Source: Hemileia vastatrix (taxonomy: Eukaryota; Basidiomycota; Pucciniomycetes; Pucciniales; Zaghouaniaceae). From it: a stretch of DNA of 64,000 nucleotides. Under the pieces are notes generated by a model. That model was not told where the DNA came from, ran no database searches, and saw only the letters and a list, made by a program, of their open reading frames with translations. The DNA lies in assembly GCA_030280995.1 (NCBI GenBank), contig JASXTE010000015.1, positions 21,782,501 through 21,846,500 on the forward strand, read 5' to 3'. Positions 32,001 to 41,842 of the stretch are shown here, one piece after another; the first letter of the stretch is position 1; every line of letters starts with the position of its first letter. Made by a program: the position numbers and the translations under genes.

Positions 32001-32630
32001 TATAAGTATGTTAGGATGCCATTTGGCCCTAAAAATGCTCCTTCAGTTTTCCAGAAAGTCATGGATAACACTTTCCATCAAGAAATTATTGAAGGTTGGC
32101 TCATGGTTTATATTGATGATATTATTGTTTTTTCTAAAACTTTTGATGAACATATGATTCACTTGAATAGAGTTTTCCAAAAAATGGATGAAATCAATAT
32201 GACCTTATCTTTAAAAAAGTGTAAATTTGGTTTTCAATCTTTGAAAGTCCTTGGCCATGTTGTGTCAGGCTTACAAATTTGTGTAGACCATAATAAAGTT
32301 GCTGCCATTCAAAATGTTAAAGCACCAACTTCTGTAAGAGAAATCCAAAGTTTTTTGGGTATGTGTGGCTATTATAGACAATATATTAAAAATTATCAGG
32401 TCATAGCCTTGCCTCTTACAAAACTAACCAGAAAAGATGTTGCTTTTCTCTGGAATGATGACTGTCAGAAAGCTTTTAATACATTGAAAAATTGCTTAAT
32501 GACAGCCCCTATATTGGCTCTCCCAGATTTTAACAAGCCATTTGTACTTTATACAGATGCTAGCTTTATTGGTCTGGGTGCTGCCCTTCACCAAAAGCAA
32601 ATTATTAATGATAAACCTCAGAGGTTGTAA
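29058..32630 (+). CDS. gag-pol: B3 Gag-Pol, N-terminal 1190 residues (Gag, protease, RT, start of RNase H)
   Basis: I start it at ATG 29058 (GCCATGG), which overlaps the ORF-X stop. The frame is also open from 28383. Order by residue: coiled coil about 130-215; capsid-like region about 340-510 (DQYPTFDGDSSSDW, QFGGSKFRLAQQR); zinc knuckle CYKCNKPWQKGHVC about 550-563; protease LDSGAGGS with Asp 663; RT with SPVLISYEKDKARLCGDYRA and YIDD at 1018-1021; RNase H start LYTDASFIGLGAAL with Asp 1167. It ends early at a frameshift: one base is missing relative to B4 near 32616, giving KPQRL and TAA. The rest of pol continues in the -1 frame at 32666. Confidence 0.9.
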   Translation: MVSNLVDCHLGMFSNKSSSAGNIIEHGERTVKPVKRQLPVTSSPIDVISKLSFDEPLHLTSTSLINPSLAIKNDSVPPEIYTLIEKTSEEILKDTLDFNIVKDKHVRDVLIHENDRLNNLHLQCKVSSSVQDTAYLKIKETLNIVLSQQKQIRSDHRAISDRNISLHKTLSELKPLIEENYSFKNEIKSLQNEFKKLKNDFHALSTKHSVSEDRNVLSLAKVNDQMSEIPRIRNYVSDLQEKFSTLTINNELNEISANKLHKNKGKKPEQSSSFLPHISTIKQTDNESVKSFATSKKSCDGHAPAVSVNNEISEHLAKLQELLLMNNSNQKVDHPSSQKNWPKLDQYPTFDGDSSSDWQHFIQRIDNLKRSYKLPDEEIVSKLISLFSNVALMWYESVLLDNNHYTWNDWKSLIENQFGGSKFRLAQQRLYENTRYVSSSVEKPIVFLMKITKILREIDPKMDYDIWRDKILYKLPNSLRDLIVARTEHVRENSSFINICNEVLLNHRYEPKNYLSKSYNDQNKPSIKLPEKSGKPSAPVAPKKYATNTCYKCNKPWQKGHVCDKKIHLVEQNEDTDEIELDVNNSSSDCESNISYDNESVKDVLMLEHDVHYLNNISEDCVLNLSSVENAEIIKDITNNSIPISPLKAPVIINGKNVDVVLDSGAGGSVVSEKALASVDKEYLSKLLPITSEKWRGYGSTLFPIGKYKTSVFFKYNGGFVRAICEFVVMKNDNLSNWFIMGNDILTMFGVKLDPANNCFTLGMNGKRKFKISSPKPSGHLLKSCNSLTQCKGRTTTEMDDLLHEINTASFGDHLTNEQKDSIVASITSFPMAFAHGSHVLGIVQEEMKITLSCNLSDIPPSLKKKPYPASPSKRKDIEDNIETLLKMNIIEKVNVTPKYCVISPVLISYEKDKARLCGDYRALNTYTVDDIYPLPRINSIHATLQGAKFISCLDGNKGYHQVPVEKNSQNFLLIATHMGIYKYVRMPFGPKNAPSVFQKVMDNTFHQEIIEGWLMVYIDDIIVFSKTFDEHMIHLNRVFQKMDEINMTLSLKKCKFGFQSLKVLGHVVSGLQICVDHNKVAAIQNVKAPTSVREIQSFLGMCGYYRQYIKNYQVIALPLTKLTRKDVAFLWNDDCQKAFNTLKNCLMTAPILALPDFNKPFVLYTDASFIGLGAALHQKQIINDKPQRL

Positions 32631-32665
32631 TTTGTTATATTTCAAGAACCTTAAGAAATAGTGAA

Positions 32666-34549
32666 TTGAAATATGGTGACACTCAATTGGAGTGCTTAGC
32701 AGTTGTTTGGGCTCTTGAGAAACTTCATTACTACTTGGATGACCAAAAATTTGAGTTGGTAACTGACTGTAGTGCTGTGAAATCTCTCTTAAACCTCAAA
32801 ACACCTAACAGACATATGTTCAGGTGGCAACTTGCTGTTCAGGAATACAGAGGAAGGATGACTATTATCCACAGAGCTGGAAATGTTCACTCTAATGTTG
32901 ATATGCTCTCCAGATTGCCTCTGCCAAATAATGACTCCAATCCTGCTTATGTACCTGAGGATGACACTGTTCATATACATGGTATATTTATAGTTGATAT
33001 GGAAGAAGAGTTATTACAGTTAATACTGGATTCATATGATGAAGATTCTGACTTAAATAAATTAGTTACTATTTTGAATGATCCTAAGAATGCTTCAATT
33101 CAAGCATTAATAAAAACTCTTCCTGCAAAATACCAAAATGCTTTAAATAAAGGAAAGTTTTCTATTGAAGATGGTTATATATATTATAGAAGGAAGCTTA
33201 CCAATGTAATTGTTATTCCTCCTTCAATGAAAGAAACTATCCTCAAACTTTGTCATGATGACATATTAGCTGGACATTTTGATCTTGAAAAAACATTGAT
33301 TAGAATCAAAAACACTGCATGGTGGGCTAATATGTCTGAAGACACAAAATTATATGTTGAATCTTGTGATTCCTGCCAAAAATCTAAAAGGTTAACAGGT
33401 AAGAGAGCAGGGTTATTACAACATATTGAAGCACCTAGTGCTCCCTGGCAAATCATTAATATGGATTTTGTCACTGGTCTTCCTGTTGCAGGTAAAGACA
33501 GCTTTAACTCTTGTTGGGTAATAGTTGATAGATTCACAAAAATGTGCAAATTTATTCCAACCCACAAAGATGTATCCACCAAGGAATTAGCTTTCTTATG
33601 GTGGTCTTACATGTTTAATATTATTGGTTTTCCAAAAGCCATTATCTCTGATAGGGATCCAAAATTCACTTCTGAGTTTTGGACCTCTTTGATGGATATT
33701 TGTGGCTGTGAGTTAAAATTGTCTACAGCTCACCATCCTCAGACTGATGGTCTAGCTGAAAGAATGATTCAAACTCTGGAAGATATGATTAGAAGGTATT
33801 GTGCCTTTGGTTTAGAATATAAAGACAATGACAGATTTACTCATGATTGGGTCACTCTTTTGCCTGGTCTTGAATTTGCATATAATAGCACTGTTCATTC
33901 TGTCACTGAGAAAAAGCCTTTTGAGCTCTGGTTAGGTTATGTCCCAAACACTCCTGCTCAAATTCTCAATAATAAATTACCTAAGTTGGAACTGCACCCT
34001 GGTGTAAAATCTTTTATGCAAATGCAACAGCTCTGCAGAAAACATGCTCAAAGTTGTATTGATAAAGCATTTGAATATGAAAAGAAAAGATGGGATAAAT
34101 CCCATAAAGAATACACATTTAACAAGGGTGATGAAGTGTTGATCTCTACTGTCCATTTCAATTTACAAGGTAACCACAAATTAAAAGATCCTTTTGTAGG
34201 ACCATTTGTTGTTAAAAGAATGGTTGGTGATAATGCAGTAGAAGTTGTATTGTATTCTCCATATGATAGGAAACATCCTGTTTTTCCCATTTCTTTACTT
34301 AAACCTTATACTTCCAACAGTGACTTATTTCCAAAAAGAAGAGGAAGACCTAAGAAGAACCCTCAGGAAGTCACAGAAACAGCAGAAATTGATAAAATTC
34401 TCAATGATAGAATTATCACTTCTGAAAGAGGTACTGAATATTTATTGAGATATAAGAACAAATCATCTGAACATGATGCATGGATACCTGGCAAGGAAAT
34501 TTCAAATCTGCCTGCTCTGTTGAAAAAATACAAAAAGAAAAAATCTTAG
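32666..34549 (+). CDS. pol: B3 pol remainder: RNase H, integrase, chromodomain
   Basis: The frame is open from about 32618, with no good start, because a one-base deletion separated it from the preceding frame. RNase H continues with ECLAVVWALEKLHYYLD and TDCSAVKSLL. The integrase zinc-binding part shows HDDILAGHFD and CDSCQKSK. The core has Asp 267 (NMDFVTGLP), Asp 329 (ISDRDPKF) and Glu 365 (GLAERMIQ), a DD35E spacing. The C-terminus has GDEVLISTVHFNLQG and HPVFPISLLKPY, a basic RRGRPKK patch, then a chromodomain-like end (EIDKILNDR, EYLLRYKN, HDAWIPGKEI, LLKKYKKKK). Apart from the upstream frameshift it looks intact. Confidence 0.9.
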   Translation: MKYGDTQLECLAVVWALEKLHYYLDDQKFELVTDCSAVKSLLNLKTPNRHMFRWQLAVQEYRGRMTIIHRAGNVHSNVDMLSRLPLPNNDSNPAYVPEDDTVHIHGIFIVDMEEELLQLILDSYDEDSDLNKLVTILNDPKNASIQALIKTLPAKYQNALNKGKFSIEDGYIYYRRKLTNVIVIPPSMKETILKLCHDDILAGHFDLEKTLIRIKNTAWWANMSEDTKLYVESCDSCQKSKRLTGKRAGLLQHIEAPSAPWQIINMDFVTGLPVAGKDSFNSCWVIVDRFTKMCKFIPTHKDVSTKELAFLWWSYMFNIIGFPKAIISDRDPKFTSEFWTSLMDICGCELKLSTAHHPQTDGLAERMIQTLEDMIRRYCAFGLEYKDNDRFTHDWVTLLPGLEFAYNSTVHSVTEKKPFELWLGYVPNTPAQILNNKLPKLELHPGVKSFMQMQQLCRKHAQSCIDKAFEYEKKRWDKSHKEYTFNKGDEVLISTVHFNLQGNHKLKDPFVGPFVVKRMVGDNAVEVVLYSPYDRKHPVFPISLLKPYTSNSDLFPKRRGRPKKNPQEVTETAEIDKILNDRIITSERGTEYLLRYKNKSSEHDAWIPGKEISNLPALLKKYKKKKS

Positions 34550-34572
34550 CATTTTTTTTTATTGTTTTTTTT

Positions 34573-34584
34573 AGAGTGAGGGAG
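34573..34584 (+). promoter_or_regulatory. B3 polypurine tract
   Basis: AGAGTGAGGGAG abuts the 3' LTR start. The same tract precedes the LTRs of B4 (47891-47900 plus 57087-57088, split by B5) and B7 (61662-61673). It primes plus-strand DNA synthesis in such elements. Confidence 0.8.
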
Positions 34585-35726
34585 TGTCAGCCAGGCTATT
34601 CCAGGAGTCCAGTAAATGATATATAAATTATAAAACCCTAAAAAGTGGGTAAGACTTGTATTTAATGAATATAACTTAATATTTTATTGCATAATGAAAT
34701 TATATAAGAATTTTATTATATACAAGTGTTACATTAAATTTATTGGTTATATATATTTTTATATATACAATTAAATTGAGCATAATATAATATATTCTAC
34801 AAATAATGGCGCATTTTTATGTATTTAATAATTATAAATTTATATTTAATTAATTAAAAAACATATATTATAATTACAAGTGTAAATTTGATTTATAATA
34901 TATTTAAATTAATTACTTAAATTTATATATTAAATAATACCTCTCATATTATATTAAACAATAATTAAGGACGCTTCTTTTGACCCTTAATTGTGTTAGA
35001 AAAAACAAATAAATTAATTTGGACTAAATTGAGATTAATTGCTTGTTTTGTTGCGTCAAATTATTTTTTGTTTCACTTAAAATATCCTTTAATCAGAATG
35101 TACCATCTGTTGGGAATTATATTTCTCATAGTTCCTATGTTTCCAATCTTGTTTAGTTATTCACTATTGTCACTTACTGATTTGGGAATTAATGGCGGGG
35201 AAATTGGATTCTTAATTGGGCTTTTAATTATTTGTTTCATGTTTTTCTCTATATTGTTATGTTTCATTTACTCTTTTGATATGTTTGTTTTATTCCATTC
35301 TAATCATTGTATTTACAAATATAGTAGCGCTTCAGAGGACCCATTGCCTATAAAAGGGCCTTGGATAATCCCCTGTAGCCTTATCACTTATTACACACTC
35401 AACAATTTAAAGATAAATTTATTACGATTATTATTATTTTTATTAGTATTAAATTCTAATTAAAAATTCTAAATAACAATTTAAAGGTTGCCTTAAGTCT
35501 GATAGTAATTATATTGTTTGCCGCGCAGAACTCTTACTTAAATAATAATAATATTTATAAAACCAATTTGTTGTCACCTCTCAGATCACTCATCGTTGCC
35601 TTCTCTCAAATAAATTAAATAATTTTAATTGTTTTTATTTCTCTTACTTCTAAAACTATTACCTCCTTCTTGTCCTCCTCTCTTTTCTTCCCTCTTCTCT
35701 TATATCTTCTAGACGACTGACCGACA
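34585..35726 (+). repeat. B3 3' LTR (1142 bp)
   Basis: Partner of 26546-27687. Differences from it: two in the CTCTCATAT block near 34949-34954, one in TTTCACTTAAAA near 35077, and one in TTTCTCTTACTT near 35642. The first three are shared with the 3' LTR of B5. TSD ATAAG follows at 35727. Confidence 0.95.
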
Positions 35727-36132
35727 ATAAGCAAACGCCTCCACAAACTACTCTGCACTAGGTGATATACCAGCATCTTTTATTGTAACCCTATTTAATT
35801 TTCCAAAATCATGAACTAACCTGAGCTTTACATTAGGTTTCTTAATTCAGAACACTGTACTTGAGTAGCTTGATTAAGATTGCTCATTTAACCCAGTTCA
35901 AATTTGTTCTCTAATGAGTTCAATATAATTGTCTTATAAAGCTTCAGGAATCAGAATTGGTTTTTTTTTCCATGGTTAATGACATACAACAGGAATCTTG
36001 TTAGGCTCCCTATAAGAATGCTTCAACACACACCTATCTTCTTCTAAAAAATTTATGGCCTTCTCCCTTTTTTCCATGACATCCAACAACAACTTCTTTT
36101 CTTCACCTAATAACCAATCTTCAAGTCCAAAT
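35727..36132 (-). pseudogene. A3 reverse transcriptase N-terminal part
   Basis: The minus strand reads EEKKLLLDVMEKREKA, VLKHSYREPNKIPVVCH, then KLRLVHDFGKLNRVTIKDAG, with several stops. This is the same region as 1-470 in A1. It is the portion of A3 upstream of B3's insertion point. D3 begins at its other edge. Confidence 0.75.
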
Positions 36133-37661
36133 CACCATGCAATATGGGGGGCGCACTTGCTATCAATTCCACAACCTTGAACCCTAATTCATATCTTTTT
36201 GATACCACATTTAATTAGTGATGAGACCACCAAGATAAAATATTGAAATTCTGGTGAACTCAATATGAATACAACTTGAACATTTAATGAAGCATAGGTA
36301 ATAATACTTTGAACAAATCTTGAGATATGAAGAATGAGATTTTTTATAGAAATTTTAATACACTTCAGACCACACCCAAATTATTCTGAAAAATACATAT
36401 TTTAAACTATTTAAGAAGTTTCTTTTCAGTTTTTAAAAAAAGAGCACCAATGTATAGATCCGGCTAGATACCATCTGAAATTATGATATAAGTTTCTTTG
36501 GCCAGAAATACATGGAGAAACTATAATTTTAAATATGTCAATTTGTTCATGAAAGTTTATTTTCTGCATTTATATTATTTATTGTATTATTTTCAAGAAT
36601 TGAAAAAATTATATACTTATTTAATGACTATTTAATATTGAATATTATAAATCATAAAAATATCTAAAGAAGGTGCAAAAATCTTAAAAATGATGTTACA
36701 AAGACTTTACTTAGACATATAATTTTCAAATTCAATTGACATACTACATTTTACTAGTACATAAAAAAAAATTTCATACTAATATTTATTAAAATTTATT
36801 TCCCTTCTTCTTCAAAATTTTCAAGATATTAAAATGTAGATTATTATTTGATTTAAGTAAATGAAGAAAATAACAATATAGGAGTTGTGGATTTTTAGGA
36901 TCCAAGGAATTTCTGTGCCCACTCTTTGTAACATGTTTTATATATTTTATATTTTTTGTATAATTATTTTGTATTACTTTCTTCTTTTATTGTCTTTTTT
37001 TACTCCCTCTCAAGAATACCCCACTCTTTTCCCTTTGAAATATTCTTTTATCCTCACCACATCTTTCTCCTCAACCTATTCACTCCCTTCTTCATCATTT
37101 TCAACCCCTATCCACATTTAACTTTCCCTCTCCAACCCTCTCCACTACTCTCCTTCCAGTTTTCTTACCTCCCCATTCCTCCCTAACAATTTATTTTTAT
37201 ATACAGAAATAGGGACTGATTTGAAAGGGTGGAAATTTGGGTTCAAGGATTGTGGAGGCAGGTTAAAGAGGAGGAATGGGGCTACAAGGGTTGGGGAGGC
37301 TGGAGAGAGGAGTGAGGAAGGGTATATGGGGTAGCAAAAAGGTTGGGAAAGAGTTGGAAGGGAAGATTAAGGGTTCCGAGGCGTTTTGAATGAAGAAAAG
37401 GGTTGGGGTGAGGTTGAGAGGGGTGAAATGGGGATCAAAAGAGGATGGCATACAATGGGACTGGGAGGGTAGAAAAAGGGGTGGGGAGGGAAGACAAGAA
37501 TGTTTTGATAGAAATGAAAGGGATGGGGATTGGCGCAAACAGAGTGTGAAAATAGGAGGATGAACTCTGTCCTTCAGGCAATGAACAGAGTTAACTGACA
37601 TAAAATATTAGCTGAAACATAGTTTTCAATTCTGTAGAAACAGTTGTAGGTAATAGAAAAA
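36133..37661. mobile_element. D3: CACTA-like element, right end missing
   Basis: It starts CACCATGCAATATGGGGG at 36133, with a decayed palindrome (CACTTGCTATCAATTCC) after it. It then has a pyrimidine-rich arm (36990-37185) and a purine-rich arm (37220-37500) highly similar to D1 7800-8060. Bases 37561-37660 match D1 up to GTAATAGAAAAA, then gag sequence of A4 begins. The right TIR is lost at that junction. No transposase is seen. Confidence 0.75.
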
Positions 37662-38231
37662 TTCTAAGGCTCCTTCTCAGCCTAGATATTTTGATAGGAG
37701 GGCTGGTAGGAGTGATGCTTGGGTCTGCTCTTATTGCAGCAGGAGGGGGAACAAGTCCAAAGATTATTGAGCTATGAACAGAGATGTGTCAGAGGGAAAG
37801 GTGGAGTTTTATGGCAGGGTGTTTAAGCTCCCTGATGGATCATTTGTGAAGCCCAGTGAGGGGAAGGTGCCTGTTGATTTAGTCAGGAGAGGGAGTGGTC
37901 TCAATCAGAGGAGGCCAAGGTTTGAGGATATTCTTGATCAGGGGAAGTCTTCTGGTAAGGAAGATAATGATGTCAAGGGAAAAGGGAAGGAGGTTGATAA
38001 GGTCTCTTTTTCTACTTCTTTGGTGGATTGGAGTTCTATTCTTGTGGTGGACAGTCAAGTGGTGAATTCTTGGCTGGTGTTTATGATGTAGAAGCAGGAA
38101 AGTTGGGGAGTCCTAAGAGCAGTTCTCAGGCCCAACCAAAGCCTAAGGCTTTAAAGGTGGATCCTAAGCTGAGTGCAGCTAGGAAGAAGTACAGAAAAGA
38201 GGAACTGTACAAGATGCAGAAGGGGATTTGT
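37662..38231 (+). pseudogene. gag: A4 gag fragment
   Basis: It is homologous to the A1 gag: a damaged zinc knuckle region (37690-37770), then NRDVSEGKVEFYGRVF, GSFVKPSEGK, QRRPRFEDILDQGKSSGKE, a frame shift near 38030, and CGGQSSGEFLAGVYD through RKEELYKMQKG. The left end is cut at D3. At about 38232 it runs straight into LTR sequence, so all of pol and protease is missing. Confidence 0.8.
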
Positions 38232-38749
38232 TGGTGTGCATGGGACTTTAGATAGTAGTCTGTGTGTACATAGTGAATAAGACAGTTTGGGGCAACCTTA
38301 ATTATCATACAACCATCTGGAGGTGATATCATTGTTCTTCACTCAGTTTTCACTGTTTTTGACCAAAACTGGCTGTGTTTGTTGCAAGGTGAGCTCTTAA
38401 TTTAACTTAACTTGAAAACTGGTTTCTCTTTTACAGTCTTGCAAGCTATATCAAGTATTACTGCTGTCTCTGGTGTGGATTTCCAACCTACATCAAGTAT
38501 CATTGCTTTCTCTGGTGTGGACATTGGTCCTCATTTCAGTTCTTTGGTCTGGTAGTCTGTCTGGAGACTACTTTCTTGGATGATCAGGCAGTCAATTTTT
38601 TTGGAAAAGGGGATTTAGAAAACAGGAACCAATTTACTGTAGCAGGTAGATCTCACTTTATTTTTCTATAGGGACAGGATATTTTCTCTCTGGGTTTTCT
38701 TCAACTCCTTTGGTCAAGGCCTATAGCTAGTACTATAGGATTGTCTACA
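38232..38749 (+). repeat. A4 LTR, 5' part deleted
   Basis: From 38232 it matches the interior of the A1 LTR (minus strand 4480 down to 3967): TGTGTACATAGTGAATAAGA, the doubled 42-base unit near 38445-38530, and the terminal GGTCAAGGCCTATAGCTAG ending TTGTCTACA at 38749. The first part of the LTR is gone. Confidence 0.75.
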
Positions 38750-38759
38750 ACAGTTAATG

Positions 38760-39845
38760 ACTCCACATTCCAACTAATATACCTTTCAAACAGCATAAAG
38801 AGTGACTAGTTACATAATTAGAATGATATCACCTGCCAAACTCCCACAGTAATAGGGATAATCCATCAAAATAAAGAATAAGCTAAGAAAGAGAGTGTAT
38901 GCGTGTAATACATTAAAATAAAGTACTATAAAGGGAAAATTAAGACTAATTATTAATCATTATTAAGGGGAATTTACAGTATAAATTATGGGGCTAATCA
39001 TGACATTAAACTACGTGAAATCCCCATTCAAAAATAACCAAAATTGACTGAGAAACCATTTAAAACCCAAAAAAGGGTGTGAGATGTTGGGTAACTACAT
39101 GCAGTCCTTGGCAGATGCTTGCATGGGTAAATCCTTGACTAATTTAGGCAAATTTAAGCGTGGTAGTATATTAAAGTGCCAAGCTTCAGGTTATTAATGA
39201 AATTAGTGCATATAATAAGGTCAATGCACCTATAATTAAATTAGGACACTTAATAAGTGCCTGTTGCCTATTTTGGCCAGTTTTCCCACAGTGGGTGTAA
39301 AATGTGGGGTAATTATAGTTTTAAAAGGCTAAATTCTCTAAAAATGAAGCTATTCACACAGGAAAAAGGCAGGAAGTATGTGGTCAGTATATAGAAGCCA
39401 TTTCTGGCATAAAAACACAAAAATTGAAAATTGTTATTTTTTCGCATTTAAGACGCCAAATAAATAGTTCAAATCAAGACAAATTTATCTTTCAAAGTAC
39501 CTTCTTAATATTATTTAATTTATAGTGCATATAATCAACTTTAAAGGGATTTAAAGCAAATTTATTGATTTTTACATAAAAAAATGAAAACAACAGCTTT
39601 AAGTCTCTATAAAAACTATAAGTTCTTAAGATTACCCTAACATATTCAAAATTAATATTAAGTACATAAAAGACTGATCTATGCATGTATATAAGGTGTT
39701 ATAATGGCATATATTGTATTTTATCATAATTTTTACTTATGTATACAACTTGTGTACTTTTATTTATTGTTCCCATGTATAGTCCATGTGTTTAAACTAA
39801 CTTAAGAGTACTTTTTACTCAGCCCTGGGAATATCCAGGCTGACA
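38760..39845 (-). repeat. B6 3' LTR
   Basis: The right end is the group B terminus on the minus strand, TGTCAGCCTGGATATTCCC from 39845, preceded (element sense) by a polypurine tract GGGTGGGAAAG (39846-39856). The left end is approximate. AT-rich; no ORF of note. Confidence 0.55.
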
Positions 39846-39997
39846 CTTTCCCACCCAAAAAAAACAATAAAAAAATGATAAGTTATACACTTTTTTTTAT
39901 TATATTTTTATTTTCCAGGTATTCAGAAGATTCTGTAGTATTAAAGATTAATTATTTTAAGAAATAGAACATAATAAAATATTATGAGTACTGGTTT
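39846..39997 (-). other. B6 3' untranslated tail left of the B4 insertion
   Basis: It contains the B6 polypurine tract (39846-39856) and a T/A-rich run like that before the B3 LTR. It ends with GGTTT (39993-39997), half of the B4 TSD. It continues at 57882. Confidence 0.6.
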
Positions 39998-40790
39998 TGT
40001 CAGCCAGGCTACTAGACTTACCCGGTAAAATAATTAATTATTTTACTGAGTTGAAGCCACGCCTTTTTTCTTAATAATATTTATTTATTTATTTACTTAA
40101 GTAGTACTTACAATTAACTAAGTTAAGTACAATAAGTAGTATAAATAAATAATATAAATAAAATTTCCCTTACAATTTTTACTCCCTAACACCGTGCTCA
40201 AAAGTATATGTCAAAGGGAATAAAATTAATAATGAATTTATAAAAACTTTAAAACAATTATATTACCTCAGTGAGAGATCTGTAATCCTGTGAAAGTAAT
40301 ATAATTGATTATTTATTGTGTAATAATTGTGACAGTCCAAGGAATTCAAACTTTGTTGCTAATGAATTTGATGCCCTTGTTGACGTACTAATTTATTACT
40401 TTCTTATGTCATTTATGTACTCCTTTTTCTTGTCATTCTTTTCTCTCACACTCACAGTAGATGGTGTAAATTCATTATATTTTATTCTCTCATATTTTGC
40501 CTATAAAAGGCCTCTGATTTTGTGCTTTTCAATCCATTCTTTTATCACCTTACTTTTATTACCACGTATTACAACACAAACTTATATTTTATATTTTATC
40601 ACATTAGTATTTACAATAGCGTAATTCTAATCAATAGACTATAACAATATTAAAAATCTACCTCTTTTATTTGAGTAATAAATCACTTAGATTAAGAAAT
40701 ACATACAAGTCTTTGAGAGTCCATTTAAAACCTTTAAAATCCTTGAAAAACTCCGTACCAAATCTTCTAGACCAAAAGCGTACCTTGAAA
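39998..40790 (+). repeat. B4 5' LTR (793 bp)
   Basis: It starts TGTCAGCCAGGCTACTAGAC and ends TACCTTGAAA; the 3' LTR (57089-57881) ends TACCTTGACA, so the last C is mutated here. GGTTT flanks 39998 and follows 57881. A perfect palindrome, GTAAAATAAT with its complement, lies at 40025-40046. A TATA box is at 40502-40509. A 102-codon hydrophobic ORF (40316-40624) overlaps the TATA box. Confidence 0.95.
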
Positions 40791-40990
40791 ATTGAGGGCC
40801 TTTCCAAATTATTGACGGCGCAACGATATTTGAGGCGTAATCAAGGGGACCATTGGTGTGCAAGTACCTGTAAAGGACGAGAGATCGAGAAAACGACGAA
40901 CGTCATACGTCACGTGACAAATTTTTTTGCTGCGAACAGGAATCAAACTGCGCTCCAAAAATTAAGTTCATATACTGACTAAACGTCATA
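40791..40990 (+). promoter_or_regulatory. B4 CpG-rich leader block
   Basis: It starts ATTGAGGGCCTTTCCAAA, homologous to the B3 leader start. It is dense in CpG (GACGGCGCAACG, AAACGACGAACG, ATACGTCACGTG). The segment 40930-40957 reads GCTGCGAACAGGAATCAAAC; its reverse complement resembles a Pol III B box. The B1 counterpart has CA or TG at many of these CpGs. Confidence 0.5.
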
Positions 40991-41156
40991 TATATCGTGG
41001 TAATTATTGATATTACTATTTGTGGGTTACTCTTCACTCTTCATTTGCTACGTATTTCCTTTTACTCAGCACTCTGTAAGTGGCATTAATTTGCTCATTT
41101 TACAGGGGGAGGTGCCTGGTAATTGGATTTTATTTTTATTATTATATTTTTTTTTC

Positions 41157-41734
41157 CTGGTTGACTATAATAGAGCAATAAGTGTTCTTAGTCCCAGAGG
41201 TAATAAAATAATTATATTTAAATATTAATTATTATAATCTTTTCAGTTGACATTTGTCCTGATTAATTTAATTGTTCCAGTTGACAAATTGTCCTGACAA
41301 TAATATTTTTAATTAATATATAATTAATATATAATTACTTCATTTGACTTTGTGTCCTGGTAATTCAATAGATATTTTAATTAATAAAACTCATATTTAA
41401 TTATTTCAGTTGACATTAAGTCCTGGTAATTAAGTGATCAAGCTTAATAAAATTTTAAAATAAAAATTTATATTTAATTACTTCAGTTGAAATTAAGTCC
41501 TGGTAGTTAAGTTATCAGTTTAATAAAATTTTGTTAAATTAATAAAGTTTCATATTTGATTACTTCAGTTGACGATAAGTCCTGGTAATAAATTAGTTGA
41601 TTTAAATCCTGAAAATAATTAATTAAAAATTATTAAAAATTCTAATTTATTTCTACAGTTGATTATATTATAATCCTGGCTCTAAATTTTTTTTTATAAA
41701 TAAATTAATTTTATTTAAGTTGATTTTTATCCTG
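41157..41734 (+). promoter_or_regulatory. B4 leader: array of ten UU-bulge hairpins
   Basis: Hairpins lie at 41157-41197 (CTGG-TT-GAC / GTC-CCAG), 41243-41262, 41278-41296, 41341-41359 (weaker), 41407-41425, 41484-41502, 41566-41584, 41594-41611, 41656-41678 and 41717-41734. Most have CAG-TT-GAC, a 4-8 base loop, then GTC-CTG. The last three have GAT paired with ATC. Spacing is mostly 35-90 bases, in AT-rich filler. B1 and B3 have the same type. Confidence 0.75.
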
Positions 41735-41842
41735 AAAAAAGATTTTTTTATTATTTTTTATTATTCTTTTTTTAAAAAAAAATCAAAAATGAAGACTAAT
41801 TAATCTTATTTTCTCTTTTCTTCATTTCAGTAAAATCTTAAA

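Noticed and set aside
32605..32630. Programmed frameshift inside RNase H of B3 and B5
   Set aside because: No X XXY YYZ heptamer is present, and B4 and B7 have the extra base that keeps one frame. A deletion is simpler.
41157..41734. CRISPR-like array
   Set aside because: Units are imperfect, irregularly spaced, AT-rich and lie in a retrotransposon leader of a eukaryote.
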